From a candidate division WOR-3 bacterium (GTDB lineage: Bacteria > Hydrothermota > Tepidihabitantia > Tepidihabitantales > Tepidihabitantaceae), in contig JABLXZ010000002.1 in assembly GCA_013177935.1 (NCBI GenBank), positions 448,181-512,180 of the forward strand: a DNA stretch of 64,000 bases, read 5' to 3'. Under the pieces are notes generated by a model that saw only the letters and a list, made by a program, of their open reading frames with translations, was not told where the DNA came from and did not search any database. The translations under genes were made by a program, and so were the position numbers. This document shows, piece by piece, positions 1 to 8,286 of the stretch. The first letter of the stretch is position 1, and every line of letters begins with the position of its first letter.

Positions 1-1
1 C

Positions 2-94
2 ACACCGGAAGAAAACTTGCGGGCTTTTGTCAGCGCGGCACAGGAGGCAGGAAGGTACCAGTTTCCGCCGGAGCGAATTGTTGAAAGGAGATAG
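2..94 (+). CDS. C-terminal end of an upstream gene (partial)
   Basis: An open frame runs in from the left edge and stops with TAG at 92-94. The visible 30 residues are charged and helical (ending PPERIVERR), and codon use resembles the neighbours. Its last codons overlap the ribosome binding site (GAAAGGAG) of the activase that starts 7 bases later, so the two are probably one operon. Activases of this type usually sit beside 2-hydroxyacyl-CoA dehydratase or benzoyl-CoA reductase subunits, so this may be the end of such a subunit. That is context only; the 30 residues are not diagnostic. Confidence 0.55.
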   Translation, partial: TPEENLRAFVSAAQEAGRYQFPPERIVERR

Positions 95-100
95 CACAAG

Positions 101-880
101 ATGTTGTGTGTCGGAGTTGATGTTGGTTCGGTGAACACCAAAGTGGTGATTTATGATTCGGAAAGGGATGTGGTTGTTGCCCGGTGCGTGGCACCAACCG
201 GAATGAAACCCAAAGAGCAGGCGAAGAAGGTTTTGGAACGGTGTCGGGCAGATGCCGGATTGGAGAACCGGGCATTGGGCAGGATTGTTGCGACCGGTTA
301 TGCCCGGCAGGCGGTTGATTTTGCCCAGCAAACGGTAACCGAGATTACCGCGACCGCAAGGGGAATCAGGAAATGGCATCCTTCCAGTCGAACGGTCATC
401 GACATCGGTGGTCAGGACTCCAAGGTGATAGTGCTTGATGAAGAGGGTCGGGTGCAGGATTTTGTAATGAACGACCGGTGTGCCGCGGGTACCGGTAGTT
501 TTCTTGAATTCATCGCCCGGGCACTGAATGTGCCGATTGAGCAGTTCGGGGAGTTGAGTGCGCGGTCTCAGAAACCGGTGCTGCTTTCGAGCCTGTGTGT
601 GGTGATGGCGGAATCGGAAATCCTTTCCCTGGTTGCGGCTGATATACCGCGGGAGGACATCATCGCCGGTTTACATCTGGCGCTGGCGACAAGGGTTGTC
701 AATATGGCAGCCCGGGTTAAGGTATTGCCCGAGGTGATTTTTACCGGTGGCACCGCGCTCAATCAAGGGATGCGACAGGCGCTGGAACGGGTTTTGGGGT
801 TAAAGGTTCAAAGTTCTCAGGAGCCGTTGTTTGCCGCAGCGATGGGTGCGGCGCTACTGGGTACGAGCGCTACCTTTTAA
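101..880 (+). CDS. Acyl-CoA dehydratase activase (BadF/BadG/HgdC family ATPase)
   Basis: A 259-residue member of the ASKHA-fold BadF/BadG/BcrA/BcrD family. These homodimeric iron-sulfur ATPases pass a low-potential electron to 2-hydroxyacyl-CoA dehydratases or benzoyl-CoA reductases. The phosphate-1 loop VGVDVGSVNTK is at residues 4-14, a second nucleotide motif DIGGQDSK is near 101, and the adenosine motif GGTALN is in the C-terminal third. The cysteines expected to bridge the shared [4Fe-4S] cluster are in CAAGTGSF (Cys127) and in SSLCVVMAE (Cys166). The length is normal for a stand-alone activase. The start ATG follows GAAAGGAG at good spacing. The gene is downstream of a partial gene in the same direction and its end overlaps the convergent hydrolase gene by 11 bases. 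The substrate cannot be told from this window. Confidence 0.88.
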   Translation: MLCVGVDVGSVNTKVVIYDSERDVVVARCVAPTGMKPKEQAKKVLERCRADAGLENRALGRIVATGYARQAVDFAQQTVTEITATARGIRKWHPSSRTVIDIGGQDSKVIVLDEEGRVQDFVMNDRCAAGTGSFLEFIARALNVPIEQFGELSARSQKPVLLSSLCVVMAESEILSLVAADIPREDIIAGLHLALATRVVNMAARVKVLPEVIFTGGTALNQGMRQALERVLGLKVQSSQEPLFAAAMGAALLGTSATF

Positions 881-2216
881 GGACAATCAGGCGCTGCCGG
901 GTTCCGTCTTTCAAGGTGAAAAAGAGTCCAGTAGCACGGGAAGGCGCGGCGATTCTGCCGGTGATGTCGTAGAGGGGGAGTGAATTTGCCGGTAGCGAGT
1001 TGAGATGAACGGTTGCCACGGCGGGATGATAGTTGAGATACTGTTCCTCGGATTTGACCGTCTGCCAGAAGTTCTGGTAGGTGGCAAGGACAAGTTGACA
1101 GATTGAGTCGGTCAGGGCTCGCGCCGCTTCTCGGGAAGGACCAATGCTCCCCCATTCGGCTTCGTAGCGGGCAACCAGTTCAAAAATTGTTGACTCAATT
1201 GGTGCGATGAACTGTAACCAGCGGGCAAGGCGCTGGGTGTTGATAGCCTTGGGATGTTCGGGAAGCGGGTAAAGGTAACTTACCAGGCGCTGGGCTTCGT
1301 CACAGATGGGTGCGGTGATGGTGCCGTCCAGTAATGCTGGTACGGTTTCCGCAACCTCCCAGAGCGGGATAGGAAGTGTGGCAACCGGTTGACCAAGAAG
1401 CACCCACATCATTCCGGTTCGCGGATGAGCACCGGGCGCGGGTCCAACCATTATTTCAACGGAACGGGTCTGGGAGCGGCAGATGGTGGTGTCGGTGGGA
1501 AGGTAACCAAAGGGCAGGGAGCCGAATTTACCCAGAAAAGGTAAAGGGTATGGGTCAAACCCGACCTGGCCCAGGTCACGGGCAAGGGTGCCGATGATAA
1601 AAGGGAGATTGAGCCGGTTTTCGTGAAAGGCGGCGCGGCACAGTTGTTGGGCCCGCTCAAAACGGTTTTTTCCTAAAATTCGGCTTGGACCACCGGACAT
1701 TGAGTAGTTCGCGCGGATGAGAAATCCCAGTGAGTCGTCTTTGCTGTCGTAGCGGGTATAGGATGTGTAGCCGGCTTCAAAGATGGCGGTGGTGCCGGTA
1801 GCGTCAAACACCCCGAAATTTGCCGGGGTCTCCCGGCCGACGATGTTTAAGGAGTCAAGGAGCCGGGCAAAATCTTCCACCGTGGCACAAGTACCCAGGG
1901 CAAGGCGCATTATGTTGCCGTCATCGGCATCGGTTAAGTTGTCGGTGAGGTTGTAGGAGTTGGAGTTCATAATTGCAAACCCGACCTCATTGATGCCTGC
2001 CCAGACATCGAGTGTCTCGCCCGCATAGACATTGGCGATGAACCGAAACCGGGGACCGCACAAAAACTTCATTTCCTGGTCTGGATTGGTGACATCGCGG
2101 TTTTTCCAGAGAACGGGCCGACCTTCGCTTATCGCGGTCGGACCGAAGGCGCCGATGGTGCAGGCGGTGGCGATACTCAGACTGAGGAGAAATCCAAAGA
2201 AGAGATTAAATCTCAT
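870..2216 (-). CDS. Exported Ntn-hydrolase, peptidase C45 / acyltransferase-like
   Basis: This 448-residue protein has an N-terminal signal-like segment (residues 1-18), directly followed by CTIGAFG. Cys19 would be the nucleophile exposed by cleavage, as in the C45/acyl-CoA:6-APA acyltransferase Ntn hydrolases. Family-like motifs follow: WKNRD near 38-42, GINEVGFAIMNSNS and ANFGVFDATG. The sequence before the cysteine does not fit a lipobox well, so a lipoprotein is less likely. The last about 40 residues (LYDITGR, then GLFFTLKDG, ending RLIVLKR) look like a short T9SS/FlgD-type C-terminal tail. The gene overlaps the end of ispG by 11 bases and has CGGAG upstream, so it is translationally coupled as the third gene of murA-ispG. 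The likely substrate is an amide or acyl-amino compound, but none can be named. Confidence 0.72.
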   Translation of the reverse strand: MRFNLFFGFLLSLSIATACTIGAFGPTAISEGRPVLWKNRDVTNPDQEMKFLCGPRFRFIANVYAGETLDVWAGINEVGFAIMNSNSYNLTDNLTDADDGNIMRLALGTCATVEDFARLLDSLNIVGRETPANFGVFDATGTTAIFEAGYTSYTRYDSKDDSLGFLIRANYSMSGGPSRILGKNRFERAQQLCRAAFHENRLNLPFIIGTLARDLGQVGFDPYPLPFLGKFGSLPFGYLPTDTTICRSQTRSVEIMVGPAPGAHPRTGMMWVLLGQPVATLPIPLWEVAETVPALLDGTITAPICDEAQRLVSYLYPLPEHPKAINTQRLARWLQFIAPIESTIFELVARYEAEWGSIGPSREAARALTDSICQLVLATYQNFWQTVKSEEQYLNYHPAVATVHLNSLPANSLPLYDITGRIAAPSRATGLFFTLKDGTRQRLIVLKR

Positions 2217-3327
2217 TGTTCAGACTCCGCTTGATTTCTTTGCAGAGTGCGTCAACCAGCCGGGATTCGGGATAGGTGCCGATTACTTTGCCTTTGACAA
2301 ACAGGGCACCTTTTCCTTTGCCGCCGGCGATGCCAAAGTCGGCTTCGCGCGCTTCACCCGGTCCATTGACAACACAGCCCATAACCGCAACATTTAGCGG
2401 GGTGGTGATGCCCCGAAGTTTTTTCTTGACCTGATGGGTCAAGCGGACGATGTCAATCCGGGTGCGGCCACAACCCGGACAGGAGTAGATGACGGGTCCA
2501 ATCTGACGCAGGTTAAGGGCGGCGAGAAGTTCGTAGGCGGCAATGACTTCAAGGACCGGGTCACCGGTAAGGGAAATACGGATGGTGTCACCGATGCCCT
2601 GACGCAAAAGCGGGGTAAGCGCTGCGGCGGAGCGAACACTGCCTTCCAGCGGTGGTCCGGCTTCGGTCAAACCGATATGCAGGGGATAGGGGAAATTGCG
2701 GGCGAGTTCTTCGTTGACCGCAATCAGGTCTTCGGCGACGGTGGTTTTTGCAGAAAGGACAAGGGCTTTGAAGCCGAGTCTTTCAAACGGTTCAAGGGCG
2801 CGCGCCATCGCTTCAATAAGCGCCTTGACTTCGGGATGACGGTAGCGCGCCCGAATTTCTCGGGGCAGGGAGCCGGCATTAACCCCGATGCGGATGGCTA
2901 TACCCCGGTCCTGCGCTGCACGGATGATTTCTTCGACCCGCCGCATTGAGCCAATATTGCCCGGATTGATGCGGATTTTGTCAAAGCCGGCTTTGATTGC
3001 AGCAAGTGCTAGACGATAGTCAAAGTGGATGTCAGCAATCAAGGGTAGGTCAACTCGCGCCCGGATTTCGGGTAAGGCGGCAGCCGCTGCGGCATCGGGT
3101 ACCGCAATCCGCACCAGTTCACATCCGGCAGCCGCGAGCCGACGGATTGAACGCACCGTGGCGTTGACATCGTCGGTACGAGTTTTGGTCATTGATTGAA
3201 CCCGCACGGGCGCACCGCCGCCGAGCTGGATGTTACGCACCAGAACGGGAAGTGACAGGCGTTTAGGCGGGTTTGATGCGCTTGATTTTACCGCCGAGAT
3301 GGGCGATTTTCTTTTCGAGCTGTTCAT
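2206..3327 (-). CDS. ispG: 4-hydroxy-3-methylbut-2-enyl diphosphate synthase (IspG/GcpE)
   Basis: IspG catalyses the [4Fe-4S]-dependent reduction of MEcPP to HMBPP in the MEP isoprenoid pathway in the cytoplasm. Visible features are the N-terminal TIM-barrel start LGGGAPVRVQSMTKT, IADIHFDYRLAL, KIRINPGNIG, and the C-terminal cluster-binding region YSCPGCGRTRID (two cysteines) plus MGCVVNGPGEA (third cysteine). The start is uncertain. ATG 3327 gives 373 residues and overlaps murA by 65 bases; GTG 3240 gives 344 residues and starts just before the conserved barrel. Neither has a clear Shine-Dalgarno site, so translation is presumably coupled to murA. The gene lies between murA and the exported hydrolase, linking peptidoglycan precursor synthesis with the supply of lipid-carrier precursors. 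Confidence 0.93.
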   Translation of the reverse strand: MNSSKRKSPISAVKSSASNPPKRLSLPVLVRNIQLGGGAPVRVQSMTKTRTDDVNATVRSIRRLAAAGCELVRIAVPDAAAAAALPEIRARVDLPLIADIHFDYRLALAAIKAGFDKIRINPGNIGSMRRVEEIIRAAQDRGIAIRIGVNAGSLPREIRARYRHPEVKALIEAMARALEPFERLGFKALVLSAKTTVAEDLIAVNEELARNFPYPLHIGLTEAGPPLEGSVRSAAALTPLLRQGIGDTIRISLTGDPVLEVIAAYELLAALNLRQIGPVIYSCPGCGRTRIDIVRLTHQVKKKLRGITTPLNVAVMGCVVNGPGEAREADFGIAGGKGKGALFVKGKVIGTYPESRLVDALCKEIKRSLNNEI

Positions 3328-4528
3328 AGCCCCGGTCAAGGTGATAGATACGAAGAATTTCGGTTTTGCCCCGAGCGGCAAGTCCGGCAAGGACCAGCGC
3401 CGCTGAGGCGCGCAGGTCCGATGCCATAACCTGAGCGCCCTGCAGTTTCTCTACACCATGAATTATTGCCATATTGCCGTTGATGTCGATGGAAGCACCC
3501 ATCCGGTTAAGTTCCAGGGCGTGGAGAAATCGGGACTCAAAGATGTTTTCGGTGACGGTGCTGGTACCATCAGCAATTGTCAGAAGGGCGGTGAATTGAG
3601 CTTGCAGGTCGGTGGGGAATCCGGGATAGGGCGCGGTGGAAATTTTTGTTGCCCGGGGACGGGATTTCATCTCAACCTGAATGCTTGTCTGGTCGATGTC
3701 AATCCGGGCACCAATCTCTTTTAGTTTGGTTAGAACCGCGGTGAGGTGTTCGGGCTGGCAGTCGGTGATTTCAATGGACCCCCGGGTAACGGCGGCAGCA
3801 ACCGCAAATGTGCCGGCTTCAATTCGGTCGGCAATGGGCCGATGCGCGGCACCGGCGAGTTCTTTAACCCCCTGAATTCGAATTTCCGGTGTGCCGGCAC
3901 CGAAAATCCGGGCACCCATTGCGTTGAGAAAATTTGCCAGGTCAACCACTTCGGGTTCACAGGCAGCGCCCTCTATGACCGTTTCGCCCCGGGCGAGCGT
4001 TGCTGCCATCATCGTATTGATAGTGGCACCGACACTGGGACCTTTGTACCCTTCGAGCATCATCGTGTTTCCTTTTAATCTTTTTGCCCGGGCGTGAATA
4101 TAGCCCCGCTCCACCGAAACTTTAGCACCGAGTGCGGTGATGCCTTTGATGTGGAGGTCAACCGGTCGGGGTCCAATGGCGCAACCACCCGGGAGCGATA
4201 CCCGGCAGGTGCCAAACCGGGCAAGGAGCGGTCCCAGGACATAGTAACTGGCGCGCATTTTTCGTACGATGTCATAGGGTGCCTCCTGATTCAGTTTCCC
4301 CCGGGCGGTGAGATGTACAGTGCGGTTCTTTTGCTCAATACGAACGCCAATCACCCGGAGCAGTTTGAGCATAGTATTGACATCTTCGAGAGCGGGAACA
4401 TCTTCAATCGTACAGGTGTCTTCGGTTAAGAGACAGGCAGCGAGCAAAGGTAGGACAGCATTTTTTGCCCGGGCGGTTGATACCGTCCCTTTTAATGGTT
4501 CGCCACCCTGAATTAGAAAACGGTCCAT
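3263..4528 (-). CDS. murA: UDP-N-acetylglucosamine 1-carboxyvinyltransferase (MurA)
   Basis: MurA transfers enolpyruvate from PEP to UDP-GlcNAc, the first committed step of peptidoglycan synthesis in the cytoplasm. The protein is 421 residues, normal for the family. It shows the Lys-Asn pair (AKNAVLPLL, residues 21-29), the catalytic-loop cysteine in GGCAIGPRPVDLH (Cys116) and conserved ITDCQPEHL. A longer reading from ATG 4546 adds six residues (MVENNK). I prefer ATG 4528 because it begins with the family-typical MDRFLIQGG and because a TTGACT/GAAAAT promoter at 4535-4562 places the transcript start exactly on this ATG. It heads a murA-ispG-hydrolase unit. Confidence 0.95.
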   Translation of the reverse strand: MDRFLIQGGEPLKGTVSTARAKNAVLPLLAACLLTEDTCTIEDVPALEDVNTMLKLLRVIGVRIEQKNRTVHLTARGKLNQEAPYDIVRKMRASYYVLGPLLARFGTCRVSLPGGCAIGPRPVDLHIKGITALGAKVSVERGYIHARAKRLKGNTMMLEGYKGPSVGATINTMMAATLARGETVIEGAACEPEVVDLANFLNAMGARIFGAGTPEIRIQGVKELAGAAHRPIADRIEAGTFAVAAAVTRGSIEITDCQPEHLTAVLTKLKEIGARIDIDQTSIQVEMKSRPRATKISTAPYPGFPTDLQAQFTALLTIADGTSTVTENIFESRFLHALELNRMGASIDINGNMAIIHGVEKLQGAQVMASDLRASAALVLAGLAARGKTEILRIYHLDRGYEQLEKKIAHLGGKIKRIKPA

Positions 4529-4534
4529 CTTATT

Positions 4535-4562
4535 ATTTTCGACCATTATCTGCTAAAGTCAA
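4535..4562 (-). promoter_or_regulatory. Promoter of murA (leaderless)
   Basis: On the minus strand, -35 TTGACT (4557-4562), 16-bp spacer, -10 GAAAAT (4535-4540, 4 of 6 consensus). Counting 7 bases on from the -10 box lands on the A of ATG 4528, and no Shine-Dalgarno sequence is present. Confidence 0.55.
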
Positions 4563-4636
4563 GGAGATGCTGCACAGTTGGGTGGTTGAAATCGTGGAAA
4601 TTTTATTTTCCGGATGGATTTGGCTGATAAATATGT

Positions 4637-4665
4637 TTGACATTTACATTTTCCGCGTTTATATT
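4637..4665 (+). promoter_or_regulatory. Promoter of the 4723 secreted-protein gene
   Basis: TTGACA (4637-4642), 17-bp spacer, TATATT (4660-4665). The expected transcript start near 4672 gives a leader of about 50 bases ending in an AAGGAGG ribosome site (4712-4718). Confidence 0.8.
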
Positions 4666-4691
4666 AGTAAAGGTAAGTTAATATGTTTAAT

Positions 4692-4709
4692 TGCCCTGAC
4701 AACAGGGCA
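4692..4709 (+). promoter_or_regulatory. Leader hairpin just upstream of the ribosome site
   Basis: Perfect inverted repeat TGCCCTG-ACAA-CAGGGCA (7-bp stem, 4-base loop), ending 3 bases before AAGGAGG. It could stabilise the mRNA or affect translation start; no function is shown. Confidence 0.5.
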
Positions 4710-4722
4710 GTAAGGAGGTAAA

Positions 4723-6537
4723 ATGTTAGTAACTCTCGTCGTATCGTTGGTCATTGCCTTGAGCCCGGGAGGAATGCAAAGCAATCTCCCGCCGGTTTGG
4801 GGTGGTGGTGGTCCGGACTCTTTCGGGTATCGGTACTTTGACTCCGACACGGTTTGCCCGGAGGCGCCCACCTACAACTGGATTAACATCAAAGGCGTCG
4901 GCACGCGGGTGACCGGCTTGGGCGATGACAATGTTGTTGGCCCATTTGATATCGGATTCGATTTCCCTTACTACTGGTACAAAGTACGCCAGGTTTACAT
5001 CGGTTCCAACGGATATATCGCATTCCACGACAATGCGCTGGCGGCTTCGCCGTTCCCAAGGGTTCCTGCGCCCAATCGGCCGAACAACACCGTGGCGCCG
5101 ATGATGAGTGATATTGACTGTTCGGCATCGGGTTCGCCTAATGGTTCGGTCTGGTACTGGCGCAGTGCCGACAACGACACTTTTATAGTCGAGTATGACA
5201 GCGTCCGGTTCTGGTCAACAGGTGGTAACAATACATTCCAGATTATTCTGTCCCGGCCTGATTCTTCAATCACCTTCCAGTATAAGGAGCAGTCGGGTGC
5301 ACCTTACAATGGGTGGGTGCCAGATGCCAATCAGTGCGGGATTGAGAATGTTTCTGGAAGGATTGGTTTGAACTACCTGTCGGGAAACATCCCACCCGGG
5401 AATATGTACCATCCAGGGCTGGCGGTTAAATTCATTCCGCCCGAGTCGACTCGGCTGCAGGTTCATGATGCGGCGGTACGCAATGCGATGAACGACCGGT
5501 CCGGAGGTATGTTTGTTGTCAACGGTCGACCGATAACCTTCTGGGCGGTGATTGCCAATACCGGTAATCAGCCGGAGAGTCAGTTTAAGGCTCTGGTGCG
5601 GGTGCGCTCCCAGGCAGGTTCGGTGTTGTTTATCGATTCCACGATGGTTAGGCCGCTTAATCCAGCAGAAACGGACTCGGTCGTGTTCAGTCGTACGTGG
5701 ACACCGAGTTCGAACGGGGTCTACACGATTCAGGCAATTAGCAAACTGCCCGGTGATGCGGTGCCGGTTAATGACACGGTAACGATTGAGTTACGGGTTG
5801 TCACCCTGCCCGCGACTTTGACTTATGACCGGGGGACACCAACCAACTCAATGTACTGGAATGGTCCAGGTGGATTTGGCAACCGCTTTGTTCCGCCCGT
5901 TTACCCCTGCACCTTGACCAGTGCCCGGGTTTATATGTCAGCGACTTCTACGACTCCCTGTGCGATTGGAGTCTATGACGACAACGGATTAGGTGGCAGT
6001 CCGGGTGATACGCTTTACATTACCACAGTTCAGGTGAGTACCGAAAACTGGTACACTGTTAACTTCCCGAGCCCGATTGTGATTGAGGATGGTGCCTTCT
6101 TTGTTGGTGCTACTTCTGAAGTAAGTGGCTCGCCTTCGTTTGGTATGGATTCGGTGCCGCCGCTCTCCTATCAGGGTTGGGAGTATACTGGTGTTTGGGC
6201 TCCCTCGCGGGACGCTTCTGCAAGAGATGTGATGGCGAATGTTACCGTTTCCGGTGCGGTCGGAGTTATGGAACTTACTCCAGAGGTTACGCCGGTACGC
6301 CGGGTTCTTGAACTCAGTCCCAATCCGGCATCAGATGCAGTTACGGTTCGGTTTGTTAATCCGGCAGGCGGTAAGCACACGGTCGAAATTTACAATGCGG
6401 TTGGTACGGTGGTGCAAAGCGTTGAGGTCGGAGATGAGCGAGTTGTTTTTGATACCAAACAGGTGCCGGCGGGTGTATATTTCGTGCGCGTAAAGAACAG
6501 CGACTATTCGGTAGCAAAACTGGTAATCCAGCGGTAA
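4723..6537 (+). CDS. Secreted multidomain beta protein with T9SS-type C-terminal sorting tail
   Basis: A 604-residue protein with a short hydrophobic signal segment (residues 1-15, LVTLVVSLVIAL). Residues about 45-235 form a nidogen/PA14-like beta sandwich (GFDFPYYWY, YIGSNGYIAF, CGIENVSGRIGLNYLSG). Residues about 245-350 look like a CARDB/Ig-type adhesion domain (FWAVIANTGNQPESQFKALV). Residues about 360-505 are a further beta domain (AIGVYDDNGLGGSPGDTL). The C-terminal about 80 residues are a Por-secretion tail (LSPNPASDAVTVRF, VEIYNAVGTVV, PAGVYFVRV, VAKLVIQR). Tails of this kind direct proteins through the type IX system. The gene has its own promoter, a strong Shine-Dalgarno site and a terminator, so it is a single-gene unit. 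Its function is probably surface or extracellular; no enzymatic motif is seen. Confidence 0.75.
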   Translation: MLVTLVVSLVIALSPGGMQSNLPPVWGGGGPDSFGYRYFDSDTVCPEAPTYNWINIKGVGTRVTGLGDDNVVGPFDIGFDFPYYWYKVRQVYIGSNGYIAFHDNALAASPFPRVPAPNRPNNTVAPMMSDIDCSASGSPNGSVWYWRSADNDTFIVEYDSVRFWSTGGNNTFQIILSRPDSSITFQYKEQSGAPYNGWVPDANQCGIENVSGRIGLNYLSGNIPPGNMYHPGLAVKFIPPESTRLQVHDAAVRNAMNDRSGGMFVVNGRPITFWAVIANTGNQPESQFKALVRVRSQAGSVLFIDSTMVRPLNPAETDSVVFSRTWTPSSNGVYTIQAISKLPGDAVPVNDTVTIELRVVTLPATLTYDRGTPTNSMYWNGPGGFGNRFVPPVYPCTLTSARVYMSATSTTPCAIGVYDDNGLGGSPGDTLYITTVQVSTENWYTVNFPSPIVIEDGAFFVGATSEVSGSPSFGMDSVPPLSYQGWEYTGVWAPSRDASARDVMANVTVSGAVGVMELTPEVTPVRRVLELSPNPASDAVTVRFVNPAGGKHTVEIYNAVGTVVQSVEVGDERVVFDTKQVPAGVYFVRVKNSDYSVAKLVIQR

Positions 6538-6558
6538 AAGTTTACCCAGTAAATCAGG

Positions 6559-6590
6559 TTGGGCGGTCCTGCGGGACCGCCCAATCTTTT
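6559..6590 (+). terminator. Rho-independent terminator
   Basis: Perfect 11-bp stem TTGGGCGGTCC / GGACCGCCCAA (6559-6569, 6574-6584) with a 4-base loop, followed by TCTTTT. It ends the 4723 gene; the convergent recO gene ends 8 bases further on. Confidence 0.85.
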
Positions 6591-6597
6591 AATCTTG

Positions 6598-7338
6598 CTA
6601 TTTTTCGAGATTGAGATGAAAGCCGGCGTAGCGGTTGATTAGTTGAACAATATGGGGTGGTAGCGTCAGGTTGGTAAGTTGCACCATCGGTGTATGAAGG
6701 AGCGTTTTCAAGAGTTCAATTTCCGGGGTGGTCAGTTCAATACCTTCGTTTGGTGATGAGGGTTTATTTGCTTTTTTGATGCAAGCCGGACAGAGCAGTC
6801 CACCTCGGCGGAAGATAAACCAAGCAGAAGAGGAGGGAACGGGTTGGTGACAGATGGCACAACGATCAAAGCGGGGGCGGAATCCCAAAAAGGAAGTGGC
6901 TTTAAGGATAAAAGACCCAACCAGTCCGCTCAGTTCTCCAGATTCCTGAGGTGCCTGAGCAATCGCGGTCAGTGTGGTTTCAAGCAGGGTGAAGAGTCTT
7001 GGTTCAGGGTGGTTATGGAGCAGGGCGTGCAGTAAAAATTGGCAGATGCGGGTGGCGGCGAGAAATCGTTCGTAGTTACCGGTAAGCGCCGGGTAACGGG
7101 TGATAAGTTCGGCGTCACTTAGGGTGGCGAGTTCGCTCGTTTTTGAGAGATAGATGGTGATTTCGGAACGGGCGAAAAGGTCAAGTGCGGCACCGAGCCG
7201 ACTTTTTGGTCTCCGGGCACCACGAGCAATCGCCGTAACCAAACCGATGTCCGGCGTGAGCAGAGAGACGATGCGGGAAGATTCACGCCAGTTGCGTACC
7301 CGCAGACAGATGGCGCTTGTCTTTACGATTCGCCGCAC
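6598..7338 (-). CDS. recO: DNA repair protein RecO
   Basis: RecO works with RecF/RecR to load RecA on SSB-coated single strands. The protein is 246 residues. It has an N-terminal OB-fold (KTSAICLRVRNWRESSRIVSLLT) with GLVTAIARGARRPKSR, a helical middle, and a zinc-binding module made of CAICH near residue 160 and LCPACI about 24 residues later. The start codon is GTG at 7338, directly after the TGA of the upstream CBS-domain gene with no gap, so it is translated as the last gene of the phoH-ybeY-CNNM-CNNM-recO unit. Confidence 0.9.
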   Translation of the reverse strand: MRRIVKTSAICLRVRNWRESSRIVSLLTPDIGLVTAIARGARRPKSRLGAALDLFARSEITIYLSKTSELATLSDAELITRYPALTGNYERFLAATRICQFLLHALLHNHPEPRLFTLLETTLTAIAQAPQESGELSGLVGSFILKATSFLGFRPRFDRCAICHQPVPSSSAWFIFRRGGLLCPACIKKANKPSSPNEGIELTTPEIELLKTLLHTPMVQLTNLTLPPHIVQLINRYAGFHLNLEK

Positions 7339-8283
7339 TCAATCCTCGCTGCGAATCTCGCCGACCAGTTCCTCAATCAGGTCTTCAAGGGTCACGATGC
7401 CGATGGTGTTACCAGACAGGTCGATAACAACCGACAGGTGTTCCCCGCGCTGCTGCATCTGGCGCAGGACATCAAGTGCCCGACTGTTTTCCGGAAGATA
7501 CTGGACCGGTCGCACCCGCACCCGTTTTTCGGAACTCGTCCCCCGAGTAACGACTTCAAGTAAATCTTTTGCTACTATTACACCGATGATATTGTCCGGT
7601 GTTCCCGTATAGACTGGTATCCGGCTGTAACCAAACTGATTAAGTAATGTCAGAACCGTATCGAGGTCCGAATCGGCGGGCACAGATTTAACCTGTTTAA
7701 TCGGAATGGCAATTTCGCCTACTTTCATTTGAGAGAAACGGAACAACCGCGCCGCCATATTTGCGGTCGTGGTCCGGCGGGCAGGTGTCTGTTCCCGCTG
7801 GGCGATGACTTTGAGAAAGTCGTCCCGGCTGAGAACGGCTTTTCGAGTCCGGGGCAGGAGTCGGACCAGAAAGTAGGTAACCGGCGCAAACCCAATACGG
7901 CTGATGTTCAGTAAAAAGGCGGCTGACCGTAACCAGCGACTGGGTATCGATTGGGCGAGCGCCTTGGGCAGGTAGTCACCGAGAATCAGGGTGAGAAGCA
8001 CGACCAGAAGTACCGCAATTGGTGTAAAACTGGCACCCAGGTGGGTGACGAAATACCTTTGAAACAGGACGGTGGCAAACACATTGGCGAGGTTCGTGCC
8101 AATGATGGCGGCGATGAGGGTCGGTCCGATTTTGTCAAGTGCCGTCAGCGCCTCTCGAGCCCCGGCGACCCGATTTTTTGCCCAGTGGTTAAGCCGGACC
8201 CAGTTTGCGCGGTAGAGGGCGGTTTCCGAACCGGAGTAGAAACCAGTAAGGATAATTAAAAGAAAACCGGCGAGGAGTTCCAT
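7339..8283 (-). CDS. CNNM-domain / CBS-pair membrane protein without CorC_HlyC domain
   Basis: A 314-residue protein with an N-terminal CNNM (DUF21) membrane domain of about 170 residues (ELLAGFLLIILTGFYSGSETAL at the start, then TLIAAIIGTNLANVF and PIAVLLVVLLTLILGDYLPKALA). A CBS-pair follows (VKSVPADSDLDTVL, YSRIPVYTG, NTIGIVTLEDLIEELVGEI). It stops right after the second CBS motif, so it lacks the C-terminal CorC_HlyC domain carried by its neighbour. Family members are linked to divalent-cation (Mg2+/Co2+) efflux, with the CBS pair sensing nucleotide. It is 3 bases from its paralogue, which suggests that the two arose by duplication and may act as a heteromer. Confidence 0.82.
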   Translation of the reverse strand: MELLAGFLLIILTGFYSGSETALYRANWVRLNHWAKNRVAGAREALTALDKIGPTLIAAIIGTNLANVFATVLFQRYFVTHLGASFTPIAVLLVVLLTLILGDYLPKALAQSIPSRWLRSAAFLLNISRIGFAPVTYFLVRLLPRTRKAVLSRDDFLKVIAQREQTPARRTTTANMAARLFRFSQMKVGEIAIPIKQVKSVPADSDLDTVLTLLNQFGYSRIPVYTGTPDNIIGVIVAKDLLEVVTRGTSSEKRVRVRPVQYLPENSRALDVLRQMQQRGEHLSVVIDLSGNTIGIVTLEDLIEELVGEIRSED

Positions 8284-8286
8284 CGG

